This document shows, in pieces, positions 45,053 through 52,762 of a DNA stretch of 64,000 bases. The first letter of the stretch is position 1; each line of letters starts with the position of its first letter. The translations under genes were made by a program, and so were the position numbers. This stretch comes from CAVQCA01 sp963763115. GTDB taxonomy: Bacteria; Pseudomonadota; Gammaproteobacteria; UBA9214. The stretch lies in contig CAVXNM010000052.1 in the NCBI GenBank assembly GCA_963763115.1, positions 1 to 64,000 of the forward strand, written 5' to 3'. Under the pieces are notes generated by a model, which saw only the letters and a program-made list of their open reading frames with translations, did no database searches and was not told the DNA's origin.

Positions 45053-45877
45053 ATGTTCGAAAGAATCAAGGAAGACATCCAGTGCGTCTTTGAACGCGAT
45101 CCGGCCGCCCGCACCGCCTTCGAGGTAGTGACGACCTACCCGGGCATCCATGCCGTGCTGTTTCATCGCCTGACTCACCGGTTGTGGAACTGGGGGCTCA
45201 AATGGCCGGCCAGGGTTCTCTCCAATGTCGCACGCCTGCTCACCGGGATCGAGATACATCCCGGGGCCACCATCGGACGGCGCTTCTTTATTGACCATGG
45301 CATGGGGGTGGTCATCGGGGAAACCACCGAAATCGGCGATGATTGCACCCTCTACCACGGCGTCACCCTGGGGGGTACTACCTGGGACAAGGGCAAGCGC
45401 CACCCCACGCTCGGCAGGGATGTCGTTATCGGGGCCGGTGCGAAAGTGCTTGGCCCCATCATGATCAATGACGGCGTGCGTATCGGATCCAACGCGGTGG
45501 TGCTCAAGGACGTGCCGGCAGGCACCACTGTCGTGGGAGTTCCCGGCCGCGTGGTGAACATCAAGGCTCCCGCCGAACCGGATTCCCGCCGTCAGGCGAT
45601 CGCCAGGAAGATGGGCTTCGATGCCTATGGCGCGACGCGCGATATGCCGGACCCGGTGGCGACCGCGATCAACGGAATTCTCGATCATATGCATGTCATG
45701 GACGAACGACTCGAGCAGATGTGCCGGGAGCTGAGAAGCCTCGGTGTCGAGATGGATGAACTGCACATGCCGGACCTGGGTCCCTGCGAGCTGAATCACG
45801 TGGAAGACAAGGAAATCCATGTACCCGGCGAATCCGATGACCCGGAACTACCGGATAATCCGTCGGGTAAATCTTGA
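45053..45877 (+). CDS. cysE: Serine O-acetyltransferase
   Basis: 274 residues. The catalytic core has the left-handed beta-helix hexapeptide repeats and IEIHPGATIGRRFFIDHGMG, then GETTEIGDDCTLYHGVTLGG (catalytic His and Asp). A C-terminal tail of about 80 residues includes an acidic end (VPGESDDPELPDNP). It makes O-acetylserine for CysM, which is encoded near 8 kb. It lies between trmJ and iscR. Confidence 0.94.
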   Translation: MFERIKEDIQCVFERDPAARTAFEVVTTYPGIHAVLFHRLTHRLWNWGLKWPARVLSNVARLLTGIEIHPGATIGRRFFIDHGMGVVIGETTEIGDDCTLYHGVTLGGTTWDKGKRHPTLGRDVVIGAGAKVLGPIMINDGVRIGSNAVVLKDVPAGTTVVGVPGRVVNIKAPAEPDSRRQAIARKMGFDAYGATRDMPDPVATAINGILDHMHVMDERLEQMCRELRSLGVEMDELHMPDLGPCELNHVEDKEIHVPGESDDPELPDNPSGKS

Positions 45878-45935
45878 CTGAAACACTAGGTTATGTCATC
45901 TTATTAAGATGTTCAAAAGCTGATGGTCCGGTCAC

Positions 45936-46436
45936 GTGAAGCTTACCAGTAAAGGACGTTACGCGGTCACCGCGATGCTGGATCTGGCCTTCCATTCCCA
46001 GGCGGGGCCGGTTACCTTGAACCAGATCTCGCTACGACAGGATATCTCCCTGTCCTATCTCGAACAGCTGTTCACGCGACTTCGCAGGCGGAATCTCGTC
46101 ACCAGCACCCGCGGTCCGGGCGGTGGGTATTCACTCAGCCGTACCGCCGACCGGATTGCAATCGCCGAGATTATCGCGGCCGTTGACGAGGCGGTTGAAA
46201 CCACACGCTGCAACGGTGCGGCTAACTGCCAGGAAGGTCAACGCTGTCTGACGCATGAGCTGTGGGATGACCTCAGCCGGCAGATCTACCGGTTCCTGAA
46301 TGACATTACCCTGGCTAGCCTGATGGATGAACAGGTGATCCAGAATGTCGCCAGCCGGCAGGATCGCAAAATGCTTGAACGGCCAGCGGTTGACCTGGCC
46401 ATGCCCGGATGCAGAACACACCCGCATCATCTCTAG
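45936..46436 (+). CDS. iscR: Rrf2-family [2Fe-2S] regulator IscR
   Basis: 166 residues from a GTG at 45936. A winged helix (MKLTSKGRYAVTAMLDLAFH) with recognition helix DISLSYLEQLFTRLRR is followed by the cluster loop. The cysteines C92, C98 and C104 have the E. coli spacing. It senses Fe-S status and controls isc genes. Unlike the standard layout, no iscS, iscU or other isc genes follow; the next genes are on the opposite strand after a terminator. Confidence 0.92.
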   Translation: MKLTSKGRYAVTAMLDLAFHSQAGPVTLNQISLRQDISLSYLEQLFTRLRRRNLVTSTRGPGGGYSLSRTADRIAIAEIIAAVDEAVETTRCNGAANCQEGQRCLTHELWDDLSRQIYRFLNDITLASLMDEQVIQNVASRQDRKMLERPAVDLAMPGCRTHPHHL

Positions 46437-46441
46437 AAGTC

Positions 46442-46466
46442 TGTCCTGACAGGACCGGTTTTTTTA
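46442..46466 (+). terminator. Rho-independent terminator of iscR
   Basis: GTCCT-GAC-AGGAC (46443-46455) is a perfect 5-base stem followed by CGG and seven T residues. It is placed just after the iscR stop and before the opposite-strand methyltransferase stop, so it ends the trmJ-cysE-iscR transcript. Confidence 0.8.
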
Positions 46467-47060
46467 TCCCGCTACAGATTGCCAGACCAGCAGGCGATTA
46501 TTGACCGGCATGGCATAATCGTGTTTCAGGTGCAGGCCACTGGCGCTCGCCAGTTCAACCAGATCCTCGATATCCCTCAGACCGCTCTGCGGATCCCGTT
46601 GTTTCAGCCACAGGTCAAAGCGTGCGTTGCTGTCGCTGGTGTAACCCCGGTTGTAGTTGAACGGCCCGTAGAGGCAGAAGATTCCACCCGTTTCCAGTAT
46701 GGCGCCGATTCCCGCGATCATGGCGACAACCGCCGGCCAGGCCATGATATGCGTAGTGTTCGCACTGAATACGCCGTCGACGCGGCAGTCCGGCCAGTGG
46801 TCGCAGGTGACATCGAGGAGCAGCGGTGGCAGCAGGTTGGCAAGCGCCGCCTCGTGTCGCCAGGCGTTTATACTGGCATGATTGATTTCAAGATCGCTCG
46901 GCTGCCAGGTCAGGTGAGACAGATGACGGCTGAAGTAGGCCGCATGCTGCCCCGTGCCGCTGCCGATTTCCAGCACTGCCCGGCAGCCGGCCAGCTCTCG
47001 CTGCAGAACGGTCAGGATTGGATCCTTGTTTTCTTCGCAGGCTTCCAAATATTGCCTCAT
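46464..47060 (-). CDS. DUF938 SAM-dependent methyltransferase
   Basis: 198 residues from the ATG at 47060 (MRQYLEACEENKDPILTVLQ), the usual family start. The frame also allows a GTG at 47099 overlapping the upstream stop, which would add 13 residues. Motif I is VLEIGSGTGQHAAYFSR, and SANTTHIMAWPAVVAMIAGI with FCLYGPFNYNRGYTSDSN are family marks. Substrate unknown. It is last in a run with the Fe-alcohol dehydrogenase and LsrG-like genes. Confidence 0.82.
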   Translation of the reverse strand: MRQYLEACEENKDPILTVLQRELAGCRAVLEIGSGTGQHAAYFSRHLSHLTWQPSDLEINHASINAWRHEAALANLLPPLLLDVTCDHWPDCRVDGVFSANTTHIMAWPAVVAMIAGIGAILETGGIFCLYGPFNYNRGYTSDSNARFDLWLKQRDPQSGLRDIEDLVELASASGLHLKHDYAMPVNNRLLVWQSVAG

Positions 47061-47095
47061 TCCTGGTGTCTCAAGGTGGTAACCCGGTGATCTCA

Positions 47096-48286
47096 TCACA
47101 ATCGCTGCTGCAGGATCGCGGCGACCTCACCGTCCGTCAGCACGACGGGATTGGTTTTCATGCTGCTCCCCCGACTGTTCGCGACAATCCGTGCGAAGTC
47201 GTTCTCCTGGATGCCGAACAGGCTGAGTCGCGGAATGTTCAGCTGCCGGACCCGGGTTTCCAGCAGATCGATCAGGCCGTCATACGCGTTCTGCACATCG
47301 GAAAATCTCGTGCCGCACAGCAGACCGGCCAGCCTGGCATATTTGTCCAGGGCGGGGTTCTCCGGTTCACGCGCCTGCATGGCCTCGATGTTCACCCGGG
47401 TGGCGGCGGCCACCAGGGAGCCGCAAACCACGCCGTGCGGAATCGGGAAGAAGGCACCCAGCGGAGAGGCGAGACCATGGACGGAACCCAGACCGGTTTG
47501 CGCCAGGGTGATGCCCGAGAGCAGGGCGGCATAGGCCATACCCGCTCGGGCGCCGCTCGTCGCGGCGGGATCTTCATGAAGCGGCATCAAACTGTCCCGT
47601 GCCGCCCGGATACCATCGATGGCCAGGGCATCCGTCATCCGGTTGGCCCGTGTAGAGACATAGGATTCCATCAACTGGGTGAGAGCATCCATGCCGTTGG
47701 CTGCGATCTGTTCGGGCGGGCAACTGGCGAGGAAATCGGGATCGACGACGGCGTATTCCGGAACCAGCCGTTCGTCCCGGAAGGATTTCTTGAACCCGTG
47801 TTCGCCCTGGATACTGAGGACCGCGTTCCTGGTCGCCTCGCTGCCGGTGCCGGCGGTCGTGGGCGCGGCGATGAAAGGCACGGCTGGACCGGCGTAGGGC
47901 TTCTCCGGTCCAACGCCTTCCAGGTAATCCATCACCGAGTCGTCCGTACGCAGCAGTCCGGCGATGGCCTTGCCGGCATCCAGCACGCTGCCGCCGCCGA
48001 TGGCGATCACGGCATCGGGTTGCCTGTCACGGAATTGATTTACCGCGGCATCCACCAGCCCGGGCGAGGGTTCCCCGCTGACGGTGGTGTGTTCCCACTC
48101 GATGCCGGCCTGCCGCAGCCCCTGCAGGAGTGGTTGCCAGCGGGGCGACTTTTGCAAGGAGGCCGCACCGGTGACCAGCAGGACACGTTTGCCGAAACCT
48201 GCCGCGATGCCCGGCAGTCTTCCGATCGTGCCGGCGCCAAATTCGATGCGTGGGAACCGTGCAATGGAAAAACGCTGAATCTTCAT
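47096..48286 (-). CDS. Iron-containing alcohol dehydrogenase
   Basis: 396 residues from the ATG at 48286, chosen because it overlaps the upstream stop as ATGA. The NAD-binding motif is GGGSVLDAGKAIAGLL, with TAGTGSEATRNAVLS near the middle. The group III signature continues with the metal-ligand region (DALTQLMESYVSTRANRM, then TGLGSVHGLASPLGAFFPIPHG). These enzymes reduce or oxidise short aldehydes, lactaldehyde or maleylacetate-like compounds. Substrate not deducible. Coupled to the LsrG-like gene. Confidence 0.88.
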   Translation of the reverse strand: MKIQRFSIARFPRIEFGAGTIGRLPGIAAGFGKRVLLVTGAASLQKSPRWQPLLQGLRQAGIEWEHTTVSGEPSPGLVDAAVNQFRDRQPDAVIAIGGGSVLDAGKAIAGLLRTDDSVMDYLEGVGPEKPYAGPAVPFIAAPTTAGTGSEATRNAVLSIQGEHGFKKSFRDERLVPEYAVVDPDFLASCPPEQIAANGMDALTQLMESYVSTRANRMTDALAIDGIRAARDSLMPLHEDPAATSGARAGMAYAALLSGITLAQTGLGSVHGLASPLGAFFPIPHGVVCGSLVAAATRVNIEAMQAREPENPALDKYARLAGLLCGTRFSDVQNAYDGLIDLLETRVRQLNIPRLSLFGIQENDFARIVANSRGSSMKTNPVVLTDGEVAAILQQRL

Positions 48287-48576
48287 GTGGGGAACAGCCC
48301 GAGCCAAAGTCTGCCCTGGCGGGGTTCCGCCATCCAGTCGGCCACCGTTTCCCGCCAGCTCAGATAGTGCGGCGTTTCTTTATGCGCGGCGGCCTCCGCA
48401 GGGCCGGCATAGGCCTCATAAAGGATGAACCGGGCCGGATCATCGGGTGCCTGCAGCACATCGAAGCGCCGGTTGCCCGGCTCCTGGACCGAGGCTTCAT
48501 GGTTGCGTTTCGTGGCCGCGATGAAGTCGTTGATGTGTTCGGGCTTGACGTGGACCTGTACCAGGGTGACATGCAT
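48283..48576 (-). CDS. LsrG/YgiN-like antibiotic biosynthesis monooxygenase-fold protein
   Basis: 97 residues of the ABM dimeric alpha-beta barrel. The layout MHVTLVQVHVKPEHINDFIA, NHEASVQEPGNRRFDVLQ and ILYEAYAGPAEAAAHKETPH closely follows LsrG of E. coli, which isomerises phospho-AI-2. The other Lsr genes are missing, so the substrate is probably another hydroxy-dicarbonyl (inference). AGGAGG five bases before the ATG is a strong ribosome site. It ends in an ATGA overlap with the dehydrogenase. Confidence 0.85.
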   Translation of the reverse strand: MHVTLVQVHVKPEHINDFIAATKRNHEASVQEPGNRRFDVLQAPDDPARFILYEAYAGPAEAAAHKETPHYLSWRETVADWMAEPRQGRLWLGLFPT

Positions 48577-48658
48577 GACATCCTCCTGAACCGCTGTTAG
48601 ATTCTCCGCTGCAGGGCGTAATCAGGGGAAATGGTAACACCTGTGGGGGTGCTATTCC

Positions 48659-50446
48659 TCAGTAGCCGAACAGGCGTACGCCCTGATAGACGCTGAAACT
48701 CACCGTCCAGGCGAGGAACAGCGACCACGCCGTGCTGTAGCCGGCGAATTTCCAGCTGTGTGACTCGCTGCGCTGGGTGGCAAGCGTGGAGAGACAGGGT
48801 GTGTACAGCAGCACGAACAGCATGAAGCTGATGGCCTGGACGCTGTCCATCTGCGTATGCAGGTAGCCGGTCAGCGCGCTTCCCTCGAGACCGGTCATGG
48901 CAACCATGGCGCCGATGACGATTTCCTTGGCCACGAAGCCGAACAGCAGCACGATGGACATGTCGGGGCTGATACCGATCGGTTGCAGCACCGGGTTCAG
49001 CCACTGGCCAAGCATACTCGCATACGTTCCTGCTCCGCCGGGTGTGCTGGCGTTCGGGTAGTGGGTCAGCAGCCACACCAGCACCACACCCGTGATGATG
49101 AAGTTGCTGGCGCGGCGCAGGAAATGGTAGACCTCGTGCCAGCCGCGCATCAGCACCTGCCGTGCGACCGGCAGCCGGTAGGGCGGGAGTTCCAGCACGA
49201 AGGGTTCGTCGCTCTTCAGCCGTCGTCCGAAGATCAGGGCGGTGAGGAACGCCGCGGCAAAACTCACCAGGTAGAGTAAAAACAGGATCAGGGGCGCCTG
49301 TTTGGCGGTGAACATCGCCGTGGCGATGAAGACGAACACCTGCAATCGCGCCGAGCACAGCGAAAACGGGATCACCAGCATGCTCAGCAGACGCAGCGAG
49401 CGGCTGCGCATCACCCGGGTGCCCATCAATGCGGGTACGTTGCAGCCGAAGCCCATCAGCAACATGACGAAGCCGCGGCCATCGAGTCCCAGCCGCGCCA
49501 TCAGCGCATCGGTCAGGAAAGCCGCGCGCGCCAGATAGCCGCTGTCCTCGACCATGGCCATGAAGAAGAAAAACAGGATGATGACCGGCACGAAGGAGGC
49601 AACGGTACCGATGCCGTCATAGAGGCCTTCGACCAGAAAGCCGTAGAGCGTGGCCGGCAGTAGGTCTTTCAGGGGTACCAGCGCCCAACTGCGAAAACCG
49701 TCCAGCAACCAGGCCACCGCATCCTGGAGCGGAGCGCCCAGTGTGTACACGGCCTGGAAAACCAGGAACATCGCCAGCAGGAACAGCGGCAGTCCCAGCC
49801 ACGGGTGCAGCAGCACGCGGTCGATGCGCTCGGTCACCTTGCGCACCAGGCGGCTGGGAGCGAAGACGCTTTTCTTTACCAGCGCCTCGGCGTGTTCCAC
49901 CAGCTGATCGTCGGCGTGCAGGGTACTGCGCAGCCGGTCGAGCGAGACCGGCGTGGAGTTCTGGATACCCGTGGTGAGTGCTTCGCGCACCTCATTCATG
50001 CCGGTGCCGTGGCGCGCGCTCAGCATCACCACCGGGCATCTAAGATCCGCGGCGAGCGTGGCCGCATCAATTCGGATACCCAGCTGATCGGCCTCATCGA
50101 TCATGTTGATCAGGATAACTGGCTTCATGCCGAGCTGGCAGAACTGCAGGGCCATGGGCAGCTGGTGATCCAGCTGGGTGGCGTTGAGGATGACGACGAT
50201 CAGATCAAGGGGGATGCTTTCCAGGAAGCGGCGTACGATCTGCTCGTCGTCGGAGAATCCGTGCAAGTCGTAGATACCGGGCAGATCGACCACTTCCACG
50301 GCCTGTCCACCCAGCACGACACGCGCAGTGAGCAGATCGACGGTGACGCCGGGCCAGTTGCCGACTCGCGAGGATGAACCGGTCAGCCGGTTGAAAAGAG
50401 TCGATTTGCCTGTATTGGGCATGCCGACAATGGCAAGGCGTTTCAC
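48659..50446 (-). CDS. feoB: Ferrous iron transporter FeoB
   Basis: 595 residues from a GTG at 50446, two bases after the feoA stop. The G domain has GMPNTGKSTLFNRLTG (7-22), DLPGIYDL and NMIDEAD. It is followed by a short helical linker and the membrane domain with Gate motifs (GFGCNVPALMGTRVM and FVAKEIVIGAMVAM). At 595 residues it is clearly shorter than the ~770-residue E. coli protein, a compact FeoB form. It imports Fe2+ across the inner membrane with FeoA; no feoC is seen. Confidence 0.93.
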   Translation of the reverse strand: MKRLAIVGMPNTGKSTLFNRLTGSSSRVGNWPGVTVDLLTARVVLGGQAVEVVDLPGIYDLHGFSDDEQIVRRFLESIPLDLIVVILNATQLDHQLPMALQFCQLGMKPVILINMIDEADQLGIRIDAATLAADLRCPVVMLSARHGTGMNEVREALTTGIQNSTPVSLDRLRSTLHADDQLVEHAEALVKKSVFAPSRLVRKVTERIDRVLLHPWLGLPLFLLAMFLVFQAVYTLGAPLQDAVAWLLDGFRSWALVPLKDLLPATLYGFLVEGLYDGIGTVASFVPVIILFFFFMAMVEDSGYLARAAFLTDALMARLGLDGRGFVMLLMGFGCNVPALMGTRVMRSRSLRLLSMLVIPFSLCSARLQVFVFIATAMFTAKQAPLILFLLYLVSFAAAFLTALIFGRRLKSDEPFVLELPPYRLPVARQVLMRGWHEVYHFLRRASNFIITGVVLVWLLTHYPNASTPGGAGTYASMLGQWLNPVLQPIGISPDMSIVLLFGFVAKEIVIGAMVAMTGLEGSALTGYLHTQMDSVQAISFMLFVLLYTPCLSTLATQRSESHSWKFAGYSTAWSLFLAWTVSFSVYQGVRLFGY

Positions 50447-50448
50447 TG

Positions 50449-50691
50449 TCAGGAGGAGATGGACACACGTGCCGCGTCGCAGCGGCGCATGATCAGGTGG
50501 ATACTGCCCACGCGTATCTGCATGGGTCCGATGCGCGGGCATCGGATTACCTCGGCTTCACGTCCGGTACGCAGCCCCATTGCCTGGAGGCGGCTGCGGG
50601 TGCTGTCGGGAGCGTGTATACCGGTGATGAAGGCGCATTCGCCTTTGCGCAGGCAGGAGAGTGTCCGGAGTGAGGGCGTTATTTCAAGCAT
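50449..50691 (-). CDS. feoA: Ferrous iron transport protein A
   Basis: 80 residues from the ATG at 50691 (MLEITPSLRTLSCLRKGEC). This small SH3-like protein has the HAPDSTRSRLQAMGLRTGRE core and HLIMRRCDAARVSIS end of the FeoA family. It precedes feoB by two bases. The Fur-like site lies 26-45 bases upstream of its start. Confidence 0.85.
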   Translation of the reverse strand: MLEITPSLRTLSCLRKGECAFITGIHAPDSTRSRLQAMGLRTGREAEVIRCPRIGPMQIRVGSIHLIMRRCDAARVSISS

Positions 50692-50716
50692 GACGGCTAT
50701 GATCGTTATACGATTG

Positions 50717-50735
50717 CGAATTGTTATCATTATTT
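50717..50735 (-). promoter_or_regulatory. Fur box of feoAB
   Basis: On the minus strand AAATAATGATAACAATTCG matches the Fur consensus GATAATGATAATCATTATC in most core positions (ATAATGATAA is exact). It is just upstream of feoA, where Fur would repress transcription when iron is plentiful. Confidence 0.65.
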
Positions 50736-50761
50736 CTTGCAATACGTGTGTCGTCAAGTGA

Positions 50762-51054
50762 TTTCATTTGCCATAGTGGGGGTTGCGGAAAACGCATGTC
50801 TAAATATACTGCATCTATTTAAGTAAATTCTAATAAAATTATTATTATCTTTGTCAGCAATAACTTATTTGGTAATTATAATTATATTAATCATGTAGTT
50901 AATGAATATTTAACCATATTACATTAACTTTTTATGCCTCGACCCGAATGGTTACTCCCCACGGTCAATACCACATATCTCCGACATTGCCCGGGCGCCC
51001 TGTAACTGTGCATGAAGTCACAACAAACACATTGGGAAATACCCGGGACAGCTG
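50762..51054. other. Very AT-rich gap
   Basis: About 290 bases; positions 50795-50935 are almost entirely A/T (TTATTATTA, TATAATTATATTAAT), in strong contrast to the GC-rich surroundings. No gene is seen. It may act as an upstream promoter/silencing region for feoAB or mark a recombination edge next to the dead trkH. Confidence 0.6.
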
Positions 51055-51079
51055 ATGCTCCTGCTGGCCGCGCTCGACC

Positions 51080-51801
51080 TGCTGACAGCAGCGGTTGCTG
51101 ACGTTTTCGAGCCTGAGCGTGGCGCTGGCAGTTTATTATCAGACCTGGGACCAGGGCTGGCGCGAACTTTTCGGCGATACGGAAAGCCAGGGGTTGCCGG
51201 GCGCCGTGGCGCTGAGTTGTTCGCTGCTAATCCTGAGCATGCACTGGAGCGGTTCATCGAGTTGGGTGGACAGCTTGCGGCATGCCGTGCTGCTGGGCAT
51301 CTCCGCCCAGACCACCACGGGTTTCTCCAGTCTCGATGTCAGCGGGCTGCAGCCGCTGTCCAGGTTGATCATGATGCTGTCCATGTCCATCGGCGGCGAT
51401 ATCGGTTCGACCGCCGGTGGGGGGAAGATTCTCAGGCTGCTGGTGCTGCTGCGCCTGCTGTAATTTATCATCCGCACCACCGAGGCGCCGAGTCATGCGG
51501 TGAACGAACCGCGTCTGGGCGGGCGGCGTCTCAGCCAGCCGGGATTCATCGTCGTACTGTCCTTGCTGGCCATGTTCGTCCTGGTCATTCTCCTGACGTG
51601 GTGGCCTTCCTTGCGCTGGGGTATGATCCCCTGGACAGCCTTTTCGAGGTGGTCTCGGCGACTGCGACTACCGGTCTGTCCGCGGGCATCTCCTGGCCCG
51701 GGCTTGAACCCGCGTTGAAGGGCGTGTTGTGTCTCGATATGCTGGCGGGACGGCTGGAGATCGTGGCGCTGCTGGTGCTGCTCTATAACGAAAACAGGTA
51801 A
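51080..51801 (+). pseudogene. Decayed K+ uptake protein (TrkH/KtrB type), C-terminal part
   Basis: The frame from 51095 gives a TrkH-like sequence (SAQTTTGFSSLDVSGLQPL, SMSIGGDIGSTAGGGKILRL with the selectivity-filter TTTGFS and GST motifs). It stops at an in-frame TAA (51461-51463) and resumes in the same frame as FIIRTTEAPSHAVNE. It then needs a shift near 51610 to continue as LALGYDPLDSLFEVVSATAT and TGLSAGISWPG, with LEIVALLVLLY at the end. The N-terminal half of the protein (about 250 residues) is absent. This cannot make a transporter. Confidence 0.8.
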
Positions 51802-51907
51802 ACAATTGGCGTCCTTTCGGCAACTGCTGCATGCGTTGCTCTACCTCCTGCATCCATGCAATCGTGCGTCTCTGCGGTGAGTTTGTTTCTTTACAGAAGG
51901 ACACGAG

Positions 51908-52762
51908 CTACCAGGGCTTGTGATCCGGGCGCGTCGTGCTCAGCAGGATTACCTCGATTTCCTCGATGATCTCTTCCTGGCGCAGCGCATTGGATTTGCG
52001 CAGCAGCGCGCTTGATTTCTCATCCAGGTGCCGAACCGCGCCTTCCAGGTGGCGTACACGCCGCAGGTTTTCCGCCATCAGCGAAACATACATGATTTCG
52101 TGCAGCACGGAAAACAGGTAGTGATCGAGCAGCGCGCCGAGAAATGCCTGCGGCGGCAGTTGGGTCAGCGGGGCGTGGGTAAACCGCGGTGCGGCGTCCC
52201 GATAGCGTTCGAAGGGCGGCAGCACCTCGGTGACGATAACCTGTTGCTGTTCCGGATCGTGATGAAACACGTTCAGTGAGAGCATGCCGTGCTGCGCCTG
52301 CATCACGGCTAGTTCACGGGTAATGGCATGCAGTGTCTTCTCCACCTCACCAACGGCGGTGGCGCCGTCGAACGCGGCGACCACGCGCGGATCTGCCTCC
52401 AGGCGTGCGCCCAGCTTGCGCCCGGTCATCATCACCCGTGGGGATGCGATGTGCTGCTCCTCGAGGTAGCCCTCCAGCCGGGCGAGCAGCGCCTCGTTGA
52501 AGTCACCGCAAAAGCCCCGTTCCGAACCGACCAGCAAGCAGACCGGTTGAGTCGAACCGTCCGGCGGCGGCAGCGCCTCGGGATGGAAGCCGAGAAAATC
52601 GGCGGCCATTGTCTCGACGTGGGCGACCACCGCCCGCTGTGCATCCAGGAAGCGCCCCAGCTTGCGGATTTCCAGGTACGCCAGGGTTTTCATGGAATTC
52701 ATGATGTTCCGGATTTCACCGAAGGAATGGCGCCGCTGTTCGAGCGTGCGCCGGCGGGTCAT
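51908..52762 (-). CDS. atpG: N-type F-ATPase gamma subunit
   Basis: 284 residues from the ATG at 52762, overlapping the atpA stop as ATGA. The coiled-coil start (RRTLEQRRHSFGEIRNIMNS then MKTLAYLEI) and the end HLDEKSSALLRKSNALRQEE then IIEEIEVILLS match gamma subunits of the N-ATPase type. Gamma is the rotating shaft. It is the last gene of the operon, as in atpDCQRBEFAG. Confidence 0.87.
   Translation of the reverse strand: MTRRRTLEQRRHSFGEIRNIMNSMKTLAYLEIRKLGRFLDAQRAVVAHVETMAADFLGFHPEALPPPDGSTQPVCLLVGSERGFCGDFNEALLARLEGYLEEQHIASPRVMMTGRKLGARLEADPRVVAAFDGATAVGEVEKTLHAITRELAVMQAQHGMLSLNVFHHDPEQQQVIVTEVLPPFERYRDAAPRFTHAPLTQLPPQAFLGALLDHYLFSVLHEIMYVSLMAENLRRVRHLEGAVRHLDEKSSALLRKSNALRQEEIIEEIEVILLSTTRPDHKPW

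Noticed and set aside
47018..48367. 449-codon open frame on the plus strand
   Set aside because: Antisense to the Fe-alcohol dehydrogenase, which has clear motifs.
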